In this document: positions 14,766 through 22,897 of the stretch, piece by piece
Layout: the number at the start of each line of letters is the position of its first letter
Position numbering within the stretch: position 1 is the stretch's first letter
Assembly (NCBI GenBank): GCA_001824555.1
Contig: MHXU01000013.1
Coordinates: 1-35,803 of the forward strand
Source: Planctomycetes bacterium GWC2_45_44
Lineage (GTDB): Bacteria; Planctomycetota; Phycisphaerae; Sedimentisphaerales; UBA12454
DNA: 35,803 bases
Direction of reading: 5' to 3'
Translations under genes and position numbers: made by a program
Notes under the pieces: model-generated
Database searches by the model: none
What the model saw: only the letters and a program-made list of their open reading frames with translations
What the model was told of the DNA's origin: nothing

Positions 14766-14800
14766 AAAGCCCTTTCGAGTTTGGAAAGGGCTTTTTTTAT
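14766..14800 (+). terminator. Rho-independent terminator of the ECF sigma operon
   Basis: AAAGCCCTTTC and GGAAAGGGCTTT form a stem of about 10 bp with a short loop, followed directly by TTTTTTTATTTTT. It lies 30 bases after the secreted-protein stop codon. Confidence 0.85.
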
Positions 14801-14872
14801 TTTTATCTTTAATTTTCCACTTCTTTCCTATACCCTATCCCCCATACCCTACACCCTAAATAAGGAAATTTT

Positions 14873-15823
14873 ATGGCTCATTTGTTTATAGACCAGGTTC
14901 AGGCAGGCCAGCAAATTAATGACGTGTATTTGATAAGCCAGGCGATACTGCGAAGCACGACCAATGGCAAGCTTTATATCGCGATGTTCGTTGCCGACAA
15001 GACCGGCAAAACAAACGGCAGGGTATGGAACGCGACCGAGGAACTTTTCAAGTCGCTGCCGAAAGAGGGATTTGTTCAAATAATCGGCAGGAGCGAACTG
15101 TATCAGAATACTCTGCAAATCGTCGCCGACAAAATAGCTTCTGTGCCTTCGGAAAAAATAAATATCGACGACTATCTGCCCAGAACGCCAAAAAACATCA
15201 AACAGATGTATGAGGAAACGATAAAAATCCTCGGCGAAATAAAAAATCCATCTGTCAAGGCTCTGGTCGATGAGTTTATTAAAGATAAAGAGCTGATGAA
15301 AAAATTCTGCAAAGCCCCTGCCGCGATGAGCAATCATCACAGCTATCTTGGCGGACTGCTTGAGCATACGCATAATATGCTCAACTCGGCAAAAGCAATA
15401 CTGCCCTGCTATCCACATCTTCAGGCAGACCTCGTGCTGGCGGGAATTTTTCTGCACGATATGGGCAAGACCGAAGAGCTGAGTTATGAAATGGCGTTTG
15501 GCTACACCGACAGAGGCCAGCTAATCGGCCATATTGTCCAGACTGCGCTGATGGTTGACCAGAAGGCGGACGCGATTGAAATCAGCCAGACAATTTTAGA
15601 CAGCATTACGCACATTATTTTGTCGCATCACGGCGAATATGAATTCGGCTCGCCCAAACTGCCGATGACAGCCGAGGCCTATCTGGTGAACTTCCTCGAC
15701 AATATTGATGCCAAAATGAATCAGATAACGGAAAAAATCGAAACCGACCCAAGTCAGGATAACTGGACGGGATTTATCAAGTCTCTCGATTCTAAATTAT
15801 ATAGAAAACGAGTGGTTGATTAG
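14873..15823 (+). CDS. yhaM: 3'-5' exoribonuclease YhaM-like (OB-fold plus HD domain)
   Basis: The N-terminal 95 residues resemble an OB-fold nucleic-acid binding domain (YIAMFVADKTGKTNGRVW). The HD phosphohydrolase domain follows: HHSYLGGLLEHT (about residues 155-166), FLHDMGKTEEL, GHIVQTA, HIILSHHGEYEFGSPK and NFLDNIDAKM. That order is the YhaM/CBF1 pattern of a metal-dependent single-strand 3'-5' exonuclease acting on RNA. 316 residues is the normal length. AAGGAAA precedes the ATG. It has its own transcription unit and its stop codon overlaps the stop of the opposing membrane-protein gene by 4 bases. Confidence 0.85.
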   Translation: MAHLFIDQVQAGQQINDVYLISQAILRSTTNGKLYIAMFVADKTGKTNGRVWNATEELFKSLPKEGFVQIIGRSELYQNTLQIVADKIASVPSEKINIDDYLPRTPKNIKQMYEETIKILGEIKNPSVKALVDEFIKDKELMKKFCKAPAAMSNHHSYLGGLLEHTHNMLNSAKAILPCYPHLQADLVLAGIFLHDMGKTEELSYEMAFGYTDRGQLIGHIVQTALMVDQKADAIEISQTILDSITHIILSHHGEYEFGSPKLPMTAEAYLVNFLDNIDAKMNQITEKIETDPSQDNWTGFIKSLDSKLYRKRVVD

Positions 15824-17070
15824 AAAATCATTTTCACATCTGTATATTCGATAAGTTTCCGGCAGTCCGCTGAACCTGTATCGTCAGGCAGATAAACAAG
15901 AATCACATCGAGTGTGCTTTTAAACAATTCAAACGCTCGCAGCATTTGCTGACGCGAAAAATCAGGGACAATGAAAAGATTTTTAATCGGAGAAGGATAA
16001 ATACTCCTCATCGCCGCTGTTCTGTTTTGAATGTTAAAAACCTGCGAGACCGCGCAATTTTTGAAATCGAAATCGGCAAGCAGACATTTTTTGCCCGTGT
16101 GAGCCAATCGAATGGCGATATTGACGGGCAACGTAACGCTGATGCCATCGCCGCTATTTGATGTAAGCAGGAAAACTTTCGCGTTTGGAGAAAAGTTTTT
16201 GATAGTTTCAGCGATTTTCTCAAAACCGGCCTGGCTATCAACATCCTGCGTGGAAAACTCAATTGTTTTGATGGAATTTTCGTCTTCCCACGAGGCATCT
16301 TTTATCTGGAATGAAATTTTCTCTGCTTTAATATCAAAATGAGCTTCAGCAACGGCATTGAGGTCTTTCGCAACTACGGTTTTTCTGTCAGTATTTTGGA
16401 TATTGCTGCACGCGATTTTATTCACAACTCTGCCGCAGGATGAAAGCAGTAAAAGAATCGGCAATTCGACCAACAGAGAAAAATTGCCTATAAAACATCC
16501 TGCCCGCGAAATTTCGCTTTGGGGCTGTTTCAGCAAAGAAGCGAAAACCGCCGCGAAAACCACGACCGCTGCCTGAATAAATAAAACGCCTACGGAAACC
16601 GGCAGCGAAGCGAAAAATTTAAGTTTCTCGCTGAAGTTTTCTTCCTGACCCACGGTGAAGTAGGTTTCCCGATTAAGGCTTTTGAGCAGATTTATGAAAG
16701 CCAAATATAGAAATACAAAGACCAGCAGCAGGATTATCATAGAACCTGCGGCGGAATTAAGAACCGGCAAATCGGCGAGGCGTTCAAAAAACCGGCTGCC
16801 TGAATTTTGCAGAATGATAAATTTTACCGCCGCTACGGAAATGAACATATACACGACCGCGGCGAACGTCATAAAGGCCGGATAGTCTTTTGCCTTGGCT
16901 GCTGAATCGGCAAAAACTGATATGAACAGCGATGCGACTACAATGGATAATCCGAAAACCAACAGAACATCAAACGCAATGCCAGTTATAAAGAACGCCA
17001 GACATACCGCTGCGATAAAAGCCGCAGCAACGGCAAATATTTTTCCGGATTGTAAATTTGTCTCAATCAT
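15820..17070 (-). CDS. Membrane protein with degenerate ParA/tyrosine-kinase-like C-terminal domain
   Basis: Unidentified. About six hydrophobic segments occupy residues 11-30, 32-53, 65-87, 108-129, 152-180 and 194-211. The cytosolic C-terminus (about 225-416) aligns by eye with bacterial tyrosine kinases and MinD/FlhG proteins: VFLLTSNSGDGISVT (299-313) at the Walker A position, GKKCLLADFDFKNC (326-339) at the Walker A' position, then NLFIVPDFSRQQ and LDVILVYLPDD. The Walker lysine and threonine/serine pair (GKST) is missing (GDGISV), so nucleotide hydrolysis is doubtful. It is the last gene of the flagellar cluster, 48 bases after flhB, in a place where flhA, flhF and flhG are common. No clear ribosome binding site is seen, and a dispersed palindrome fills the gap. 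Confidence 0.7.
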   Translation of the reverse strand: MIETNLQSGKIFAVAAAFIAAVCLAFFITGIAFDVLLVFGLSIVVASLFISVFADSAAKAKDYPAFMTFAAVVYMFISVAAVKFIILQNSGSRFFERLADLPVLNSAAGSMIILLLVFVFLYLAFINLLKSLNRETYFTVGQEENFSEKLKFFASLPVSVGVLFIQAAVVVFAAVFASLLKQPQSEISRAGCFIGNFSLLVELPILLLLSSCGRVVNKIACSNIQNTDRKTVVAKDLNAVAEAHFDIKAEKISFQIKDASWEDENSIKTIEFSTQDVDSQAGFEKIAETIKNFSPNAKVFLLTSNSGDGISVTLPVNIAIRLAHTGKKCLLADFDFKNCAVSQVFNIQNRTAAMRSIYPSPIKNLFIVPDFSRQQMLRAFELFKSTLDVILVYLPDDTGSADCRKLIEYTDVKMIF

Positions 17071-17081
17071 TTAACAAAAAG

Positions 17082-17114
17082 AAAACCGCGTGGGCTAAGA
17101 GCCCACCCTACAAA
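17082..17114. repeat. Small palindromic repeat, second copy of the 142-173 unit
   Basis: Same flanks and same GTGGGCT/AGCCCAC stem as 142-173, with a one-base longer loop (AAG). It fills most of the 48-base gap between flhB and the downstream membrane-protein gene. Confidence 0.75.
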
Positions 17115-17118
17115 AATT

Positions 17119-18186
17119 TTATCTTCTTTGTTTTTTCATTCGATAGACAACGGCCAGCACTTCCGCCACGGCGACATAGAGCAATTCAGGAATAGCTTTG
17201 CCGGGCTTGACATTGGCGTAAATATTTCGAGCAAGCTGTGGCCTTGATATAATCGGCACGCCATAAGCACGAGCGACTTCTCTGATTTGTTCAGCCATAA
17301 GGTCTGCGCCTTTTGCAAGCAGAACAGGAGCCTGCATTTTTTTGGAATCGTATTTCAGCGCGACGGCGACGTGAGTCGGGTTGACAAGGACGACAGTCGC
17401 TTTCGGCACTTCGCGGAGCATTCGTTTTCTGGCGGTTTCAATCTGAATCCTTCTTATTCTGGATTTTACTTCGGGAGAGCCTTCGGTTTCCTTTTGCTCC
17501 TGTTTGACTTCCTGCTTGGTCATTTTCATATCGTCTATGTATTTCCACTTCTGATAAAACACGTCGAGAAGGCCGATTATCAGAAGTCCGACGCACATAC
17601 GCAGCAGCAGGCCGAAAATCAATTGTGAAATGGCGGCCATCATTTCGGCAGACCACGCCCATCGCAGGAGCATAAACTCGCCCATTCTGCTGCGTAAATA
17701 CCACCAGACAATCATTCCGATAAAAGTCAATTTAGCTATCGAAAGCAGAAAATTGACCATACTTTTCATATTGACGAGATTTGACATTCCAGTGGCGGGA
17801 TTGATAGCGTCCAACTTAAATTCAATGGCATCAAAACTAAAAGTCATTCCGCCGACCAAAAAAGTCGCAACGATGGACGCGATTGTAAGCGAAGCCAGAA
17901 ACGGGAGCATAATAATAGTAGTGCTTATGATTTTGCCGTTGGTATAAGACGCAAATACATCTGAATTAGCGAACATCTGCGTATCGCAGGAAACGCCGTC
18001 GATGATTTCCTTTATGCACCATTTATTGAAAGCGCCTGCGAGAAAAAACGTCGCCGTTACCAGCACGATTATTGAGACCAGAGAGTCAAGCTCCTGACTG
18101 TGCGGAACCTGTCCCTTTTCGCGGGCTTTTTCAAGCCGCTTCTGGGTTGGCTGTTCTGTCCTTTCTGATGCTGGTTTATCGGCCAT
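17119..18186 (-). CDS. flhB: Flagellar type III export switch protein FlhB
   Basis: Export-gate membrane protein that switches substrate class from rod/hook to filament. The N-terminus ASERTEQPTQKRLEKAREKG, four hydrophobic segments, and the C-terminal autocleavage motif NPTH (in VVLVNPTHVAVALKY) are all present. After the motif come PVLLAKGADLMAEQIR and IPELLYVAVAEVLA, as expected. The longer frame from 18243 adds a Phe-rich peptide translated from AT-rich spacer, so I choose ATG 18186 (355 residues), though no strong ribosome binding site is visible. It follows fliR after an unusual 149-base spacer that contains inverted repeats. Confidence 0.92.
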   Translation of the reverse strand: MADKPASERTEQPTQKRLEKAREKGQVPHSQELDSLVSIIVLVTATFFLAGAFNKWCIKEIIDGVSCDTQMFANSDVFASYTNGKIISTTIIMLPFLASLTIASIVATFLVGGMTFSFDAIEFKLDAINPATGMSNLVNMKSMVNFLLSIAKLTFIGMIVWWYLRSRMGEFMLLRWAWSAEMMAAISQLIFGLLLRMCVGLLIIGLLDVFYQKWKYIDDMKMTKQEVKQEQKETEGSPEVKSRIRRIQIETARKRMLREVPKATVVLVNPTHVAVALKYDSKKMQAPVLLAKGADLMAEQIREVARAYGVPIISRPQLARNIYANVKPGKAIPELLYVAVAEVLAVVYRMKKQRR

Positions 18187-18335
18187 ATAACAAAAATAAA
18201 AAGTAAAATATAAAAAATTAAAAATCAGGAAGTCGTTCCGCACCTGTTGTAAAATTTAAAATCAAAAATTTAAATCATAAACAGGTGCGGGACTCCACAA
18301 TTTTTATTTTTGATTTTTAATTTTTAATCTTCTTA
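18187..18335. repeat. AT-rich spacer with a long imperfect inverted repeat between fliR and flhB
   Basis: CCGCACCTGTT (18238-18248) and AACAGGTGCGG (18280-18290) are perfect inverted repeats. The similarity extends outward through GGAAGTC/GACTCC-like sequence and then into A/T-rich arms (ATTAAAAATC against GATTTTTAAT). The 31-base centre is almost all A/T. The other joins in this part of the cluster are much tighter, which suggests insertion of a small repeat element. Confidence 0.5.
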
Positions 18336-19088
18336 TTACATTGGCAGCAGTTTTGCCATCCAGTCGGCGAACTCTGCAACAAAATCATTTATGACCGGCG
18401 CAGCGACAGCCAGCATCATAAATCCAAGAGCTACTTTCATAGGCAGACTGATAAAAAGAATATCCATTTCCGGCGTTATTCGCGCCAATACCGCCAGAGT
18501 TATCGTCAGCAACAGAAACGCCCCGAACATCGGAGCAGCCAATCGCAGCGAAGCGATAAGAATTACCGATGTCGCGTTAAGAACGGCTTCCGTCATAGCG
18601 GGTACATCAGCCAAAACGCCCGGCGTGAAAATCGCAAAACTTTTGTGCATCATTCGCAGGAACATAAGGTGGCCGTCCGCGCTGAAGAACAGGAGAATAA
18701 AAAACATTTCGAGCAGAAGCGCGACGGGCTGGCCGCTTTCGCCAGTCATCGGGTCGAGAACTTCCGAGAGCGTAAGTCCCATTTCTCTTTCGACCATTTC
18801 GCCGGCGATTTTTATAACGCAGAACACGCAGGCGACTATTAACCCCATCATCAGGCCGATAAGAGCCTCGGAAGAAATCATAATTATCATTTCAATCGGC
18901 GGCCTGTCGTGCATTGCCGGGCTGACAGGAAGAAATATCGAAAAGAAAATCGCCAGAATCATTACCATAGCAGCTCTTATTTGCGCCGGAATACTTGGTG
19001 AACCGAAAATCGGGATAGCGAGAAAAAACGCGCTTACTCTTGTAAGAACAAGAATGAAGATAAAAATTTTTGCCGGGAGAAATTCCAT
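18336..19088 (-). CDS. fliR: Flagellar export gate protein FliR
   Basis: Hydrophobic protein of 250 residues with about six membrane segments. RVSAFFLAIPIFGSPSIPAQIRAAM near the N-terminus is the FliR signature, and the loop LSEVLDPMTGESGQPVALL is also conserved. With FliP and FliQ it forms the helical export channel inside the MS ring. It starts 2 bases after the fliQ stop, so translation is probably coupled. The sequence is unbroken and of normal length. Confidence 0.93.
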   Translation of the reverse strand: MEFLPAKIFIFILVLTRVSAFFLAIPIFGSPSIPAQIRAAMVMILAIFFSIFLPVSPAMHDRPPIEMIIMISSEALIGLMMGLIVACVFCVIKIAGEMVEREMGLTLSEVLDPMTGESGQPVALLLEMFFILLFFSADGHLMFLRMMHKSFAIFTPGVLADVPAMTEAVLNATSVILIASLRLAAPMFGAFLLLTITLAVLARITPEMDILFISLPMKVALGFMMLAVAAPVINDFVAEFADWMAKLLPM

Positions 19089-19090
19089 TT

Positions 19091-19360
19091 TTATTGTAAA
19101 ATGTTTTGAATATATCCGAAAATTTCATAAGTGAACCGCAGCAGCAGGTCAAGCATCCAACCGCCGAATATGAGCATAACCACGCCGACCGCCAGAAGCT
19201 TTGGCACAATCGTAAGGGTCATATCGCGAATGGATGTAACCGCCTGAAACAGCGTAATGACTACGCCGACAATCAGGCAGGTCAGCAGTATCGGCGCAGA
19301 GACTATCAACGCCACTTCGAGCGTATGCCGAGCAAGATATAAGGTAAAGCCGCTATCCAT
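19091..19360 (-). CDS. fliQ: Flagellar export gate protein FliQ
   Basis: 89-residue protein with two membrane hairpin helices, the usual size for FliQ. ARHTLEVALIVSAPILLTCL, VVITLFQAVTSIRDMTLTIVP and the C-terminal helix fit the family. It forms part of the FliPQR export gate. The 33-base gap after fliP is almost entirely filled by a CACAGAG-type repeat, and the ribosome binding site is weak (GGTG). Confidence 0.93.
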   Translation of the reverse strand: MDSGFTLYLARHTLEVALIVSAPILLTCLIVGVVITLFQAVTSIRDMTLTIVPKLLAVGVVMLIFGGWMLDLLLRFTYEIFGYIQNILQ

Positions 19361-19370
19361 CTTTTAAATT

Positions 19371-19392
19371 CACCACAGAGACACAGAGAGAT
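19371..19392. repeat. CACAGAG-type intergenic repeat, copy 1
   Basis: TTCACCACAGAGACACAGAG lies in the gap between fliP and fliQ. It matches 33045-33066 (inverted) at about 20 of 22 positions and is related to 29057-29087. Confidence 0.65.
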
Positions 19393-19393
19393 G

Positions 19394-20221
19394 CTACTTA
19401 AAACTAAGACTCAAACTCTTCGCCAGCAATCCCCAGCCGTCAACGAGGATAAACAAAATAAGTTTCAGCGGTAGAGAAATCATTACCGGTGGAAGCATCA
19501 TCATACCAGCGCTCAAAAGAACCGAAGCTATCACAATGTCTATGAGCAGAAACGGAATAAACAGCAGGCATCCGATTTCAAAACCAGTTCTGAATTCGCT
19601 GATTACGAAAGCGGGCACAACGACGCTCATCGACAGAGCCGAAGCGTCGCTCACCTGCTGGGCATTTGCCATTTCGCTAAAGACGTTTAAATCCGAAGAA
19701 CGAGTCTGGCGAAGCATAAAGGCTTTGATATGCCCCTGCGCAATGTCGGAGGCAGCCTGAAAAGTAATTTTCCCCTCGGTATATGGCACAATGCTATCGG
19801 TGTTTATTTTTGTGAAAGTCGGAGCCATCGTAAAGAGCGTCAGAAAAAGAGCAAGCCCCATTATCGCGACGTTCGGCGGAATAGTCTGGGTCGAAAGAGC
19901 CTTTCTAACAAACGAAAGCACAATCACGATTCGAGTAAATGAGGTCATCATCACAAGCAACGATGGCAGAAGCGCAAGACCCGCAAAAACAATTACCAAT
20001 CTTATCGGCGTGGAAAAATCTTTCGATTCCTGCCCTTCCGTGGCGGCCTTTTCGACGAATTTCATCAATTCACCGACATCGGGCATTACGTTATTAACCG
20101 GCGATGACTGCTGACTATTCATCGAAGGCATAGTCGGGACGGCGTTTCCATCAAGCGCATAAGAAGCCACGCCAAACAGACAAATCATCATCGCACCAGC
20201 AACAGCCGAAGTCTTCATCAT
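19394..20221 (-). CDS. fliP: Flagellar export gate protein FliP
   Basis: 275 residues with an N-terminal signal peptide-like helix (cut near ASYALDG), then the conserved FliP core: PSLLVMMTSFTRIVIVLSFV, LALFLTLFTMAPTF, and the C-terminal FVISEFRTGFEIGCLLFIPF and LLSAGMMMLPPVMISLPLKL. It builds the export channel with FliQ and FliR. Its ATG overlaps the fliO stop (ATGA), which indicates coupled translation. The middle segment with the EGQESKDFS stretch is a poorly conserved periplasmic spacer. Confidence 0.94.
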   Translation of the reverse strand: MMKTSAVAGAMMICLFGVASYALDGNAVPTMPSMNSQQSSPVNNVMPDVGELMKFVEKAATEGQESKDFSTPIRLVIVFAGLALLPSLLVMMTSFTRIVIVLSFVRKALSTQTIPPNVAIMGLALFLTLFTMAPTFTKINTDSIVPYTEGKITFQAASDIAQGHIKAFMLRQTRSSDLNVFSEMANAQQVSDASALSMSVVVPAFVISEFRTGFEIGCLLFIPFLLIDIVIASVLLSAGMMMLPPVMISLPLKLILFILVDGWGLLAKSLSLSFK

Positions 20222-20658
20222 AAAATTTCCTCTGGAAGTTCGTCCCCCAATTCAGCCAGCGAACGAATTGAATCGTTTGTAGAGCCGATTAAAAATGTCC
20301 TATTCCCGACTTTTACGATGTGAAGAGTTTTTCGGGCGGCAAGATATGCGGTCTCGATAATTTCAATTCTTCCTGCTTTTCCGCCGCGGACTTTGCAGGC
20401 GAAGCGTCTGCTCATCCAATAAACTCCGAACCCCATCACCGCTACCACAAAAACTGCGAAAAGCAGCCGAAAATAAATTCCGGTACTGCTGTATGTATAG
20501 GTTTGGAGGCGGGCATTTTGGCCGGCGTTCTGTACGTTAGCTGAATTGCCGACAGAGGCGACGGTGTCATTATTTTTTCTTGAGAGCGAGCCGAGAAAAA
20601 TAATGCCAGCCAGCACAGCCAGAGCAATCAGCACGGTTTTTAAGCGTTTCTTATCCAT
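20218..20658 (-). CDS. fliO: Flagellar biosynthesis protein FliO
   Basis: Small membrane protein of 146 residues with an N-terminal hydrophobic segment (about residues 9-24), a second one (about 62-82, YFRLLFAVFVVAVMGFGVYW) and a cytosolic C-terminal domain with KAGRIEIIETAYLAARKTLHIVKVGNRTFLIG, typical of FliO. It assists FliP assembly. AAGGAAAG precedes the ATG. A sigma-54 promoter lies directly upstream, so fliO-fliP-fliQ-fliR-flhB may form a separately promoted unit. Confidence 0.88.
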   Translation of the reverse strand: MDKKRLKTVLIALAVLAGIIFLGSLSRKNNDTVASVGNSANVQNAGQNARLQTYTYSSTGIYFRLLFAVFVVAVMGFGVYWMSRRFACKVRGGKAGRIEIIETAYLAARKTLHIVKVGNRTFLIGSTNDSIRSLAELGDELPEEIL

Positions 20659-20689
20659 ATTTGCAGACTTTCCTTATATGCGATATAAG

Positions 20690-20705
20690 TGCAAAAACCG
20701 TGCCG
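20690..20705 (-). promoter_or_regulatory. Sigma-54 promoter upstream of fliO
   Basis: On the minus strand CGGCACGGTTTTTGCA places GGCAC (-24) and TTGCA (-12) with exactly the five-base spacing of the sigma-54 consensus TGGCAC-N5-TTGCA. The start site would be about 20 bases before the fliO ATG at 20658. Sigma-54 promoters need an enhancer-binding activator, and none is encoded in the window. Confidence 0.7.
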
Positions 20706-20799
20706 AATTGGGAAAATCCGCGTATTAGGGCAGAACAAGCCCCCTTACATACCGCGTTAAATCAATATGTATTGAAATTTGACAGTTATTTAGAAGTCT

Positions 20800-21513
20800 T
20801 TAGTCTTTCTCATTTTGCAATACCGCCACCATAACCTGCGAAGCCGTAGCGGAATCTCTGTCAGCCGCTGTGCCGACAGAATAAATCGGACAGTTAAACC
20901 CTGCCGGCAGCGAGCTTTTCAAAAACGCCTCAACCTGATACGCCCTTTGAGACGAAAGAAGATACTGCTGTTTTATGTCGTTAACATCGCCGGCTGTCGC
21001 CGCAATATAAAGTTTAATATGTCCCGCCGGGCGGGCCTGCTGAAGATTCTCGGCGTACTTTTTCAGATAATTTTGTGCCGTAGAATCAAGTTCACTTTCA
21101 CCGGCGGCAAATTCGATATCCATCGCCGAAAAATTTATTCTCTGCGTTTTCAGCGGCGAATTCATCGTTTTCATCTGTCGGGCAACGCGGTCGAATATTT
21201 TGCCAAGTTCCCGCTCCCTGGCATCTATCGCATTTAAACGAATAGCGTTATTCAGGTCGATTACGGCATATTTATCCGCTGTATTCGCGGAAAGATTTGT
21301 AATATTTTTTGCAAACACAGTTCCAAGCCCCATATATCTGGTCGAGCCGGCAAAAGCCTGTTTGTCCGTATTGAGTTTTTGCGAATTGGGCGTTTTGGCG
21401 ATTGGAACAAGCAGAACGCAAATCGCCAGCAGAATCGTTATGATACTCGAATAGGTAATCGTATGTGCCGGGTAAATCCGGTTCGGCGGAACATTATTTA
21501 TTCTGCTGTTCAA
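20800..21513 (-). CDS. MotB-like OmpA-domain protein lacking the proton-binding aspartate
   Basis: One membrane segment (about residues 24-41) and a C-terminal OmpA/MotB-like peptidoglycan-binding domain (FAAGESELDSTAQNYLKKYA and the LSSQRAYQVEAFL segment). It starts at TTG 21513, overlapping the motB TGA stop, with GGAG 9 nt upstream; no in-frame ATG occurs until residue 61. In the neighbouring MotB the segment reads ITYRDCMTL, with the essential Asp. Here it reads ITYSSIITI, so Ser takes the Asp position. It therefore cannot serve as a normal proton channel subunit. It may be an accessory stator anchor. Confidence 0.75.
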   Translation of the reverse strand: MNSRINNVPPNRIYPAHTITYSSIITILLAICVLLVPIAKTPNSQKLNTDKQAFAGSTRYMGLGTVFAKNITNLSANTADKYAVIDLNNAIRLNAIDARERELGKIFDRVARQMKTMNSPLKTQRINFSAMDIEFAAGESELDSTAQNYLKKYAENLQQARPAGHIKLYIAATAGDVNDIKQQYLLSSQRAYQVEAFLKSSLPAGFNCPIYSVGTAADRDSATASQVMVAVLQNEKD

Positions 21514-22103
21514 TTGGCATAACTCCGTTCGAGCAGAACTATCTCGAGCATTCTGCCGTCCCGTTTGTATGATAACGGCGAGGCGGTTGTGCCGGCAACC
21601 GATACTTTAAACCTGTTATAGTTCATACCTTTATCCCGGCAGAGGTACTCTATAATACTCCAGGCTCTTTCCGAGCCGCTGGGGGAATTTTTATCGCTTA
21701 ACATCGCGGGTTTTTCGCAAATAACTATATCATTCGGCATCTGTTTAAGAAAATCAGCTATAACCGCTATAAATTTTTTCCCATTATCCGAAATCATCGC
21801 CCCGTCGCCCCAGAAAATCTCCGCAGAATCCGCAAGAAAAACTTTTTTGTCGCGAAAACTTTCTAATCTCTCGTTTTTCGGAACAGTTACTGCCTCAACT
21901 TTCTGAATAGATTTACCTGCCGGCTGACTTAGCGGAAAAAAATGTTCATTCAAAGCTGATTTTATTTTTTTCAGCTTATCTGAATCCTCAAAAGACGCAA
22001 AACTCATAAACAGCAAAAAGAACACAAGCATCAGTGTCATACAATCTCTGTATGTAATCAGCCACATCGGCGATGCTGATAAAGATTCCCGCGTCTCTTT
22101 CAT
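21510..22103 (-). CDS. motB: Flagellar motor stator protein MotB
   Basis: Peptidoglycan-anchored stator subunit that forms the ion channel with MotA. The single membrane helix follows the pattern WLITYRDCMTLMLVFFLLF, with the channel Asp at residue 20. A C-terminal OmpA-like domain follows (GAMISDNGKKFIAVIADFL, then SGSERAWSIIEYL). It is short for MotB (198 residues with ATG 22103). The longer frame from 22133 overlaps motA by 26 bases and is less likely. It is 4 bases downstream of the motA stop and overlaps the next gene. Confidence 0.88.
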   Translation of the reverse strand: MKETRESLSASPMWLITYRDCMTLMLVFFLLFMSFASFEDSDKLKKIKSALNEHFFPLSQPAGKSIQKVEAVTVPKNERLESFRDKKVFLADSAEIFWGDGAMISDNGKKFIAVIADFLKQMPNDIVICEKPAMLSDKNSPSGSERAWSIIEYLCRDKGMNYNRFKVSVAGTTASPLSYKRDGRMLEIVLLERSYAN

Positions 22104-22107
22104 TTTA

Positions 22108-22860
22108 TTACTCTCTTGTACCCTGCGCGACAAAGGCCTGAAGTTTTTCTCTGACAGCGCTTGGCCCGGCCCCCTGCGCTATGGCGCATACGCCCTCGAC
22201 AATCATTTCCATAGAGGTCGTCTCGACGCGCGAGTATATACCGAGCTTCCCAGCCAAAGGCACAAAAATGATGTTGGCCGCTATCGCGCCGTAAAACGTC
22301 GTTATCAACGCCATCGCCATACCCGCGCCAATCTGGTCCGGCGACGACATATTTCTCAACATCTGCACAAGGCCGATGAGAGTCCCAATCATACCGAATG
22401 CGGGCGCGGCAGAACCCATAAATTCAAGCATCTTCCTGCCGTTGCCGTGCCTTTCATTAACGTACTGAATCTCCAGATTCATTATATCGCGTATATTCGA
22501 GGCGTCCTGACCGTCAATAACCATCTGCAAACCCTTTACAAGAAAAGGATTGCTCGCTTTCTTCATTTCCTCCTCAAGTGCCAGCGAGCCGTCTCGACGG
22601 TTTATCGCGGCGTAATTCACCATTTTCAGTATCAGCTCGCCCGGCAGAGGGATTTTGGTTACGATGGTCTTTTTGATAATTGAAAAAATCCCCAGAAATT
22701 GCGGCAGCGAAAAATGAATAAGCGTTGCGCATATCATACCGCCAAGTGTTATCATCAGGGACGGGGCATTAAAGAAAATCATAACCCCGCCGCCGACGGC
22801 TATTGAGCCGAACACCAGCAGAAAACAAAATACCACGCCGACTATCGTCGCTATATCCAT
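22108..22860 (-). CDS. motA: Flagellar motor stator protein MotA
   Basis: 250-residue stator channel protein with four membrane segments. The C-terminal pair carries the conserved segments GSAAPAFGMIGTLIGLVQML and MAMALITTFYGAIAANIIF, including the functional prolines. The cytoplasmic loop contains charged residues that contact FliG. AAAGGTC precedes the ATG. It lies between the MotE-like gene and motB, so stator genes are inside the flagellar cluster and not at a separate locus. Confidence 0.93.
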   Translation of the reverse strand: MDIATIVGVVFCFLLVFGSIAVGGGVMIFFNAPSLMITLGGMICATLIHFSLPQFLGIFSIIKKTIVTKIPLPGELILKMVNYAAINRRDGSLALEEEMKKASNPFLVKGLQMVIDGQDASNIRDIMNLEIQYVNERHGNGRKMLEFMGSAAPAFGMIGTLIGLVQMLRNMSSPDQIGAGMAMALITTFYGAIAANIIFVPLAGKLGIYSRVETTSMEMIVEGVCAIAQGAGPSAVREKLQAFVAQGTRE

Positions 22861-22897
22861 AAAACGACCTTTATACTGATTCCAAAAATAATTGGTA

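Noticed and set aside
14829-14863. Repeated CCCTA words (telomere- or CRISPR-like)
   Set aside because: Irregular spacing, only a few copies, no conserved spacer length. It fits the low-complexity spacers seen elsewhere.
15820-17070. Identification of the membrane protein as FlhA, FlhF or FlhG
   Set aside because: FlhA and FlhF are much different in length and motifs. FlhG lacks membrane helices and keeps its Walker lysines, which are absent here.
18391-19134. Long plus-strand frame of 247 codons opposite fliR
   Set aside because: It is the mirror of a membrane-protein gene, with no ribosome binding site and no domain; fliR is unmistakable.
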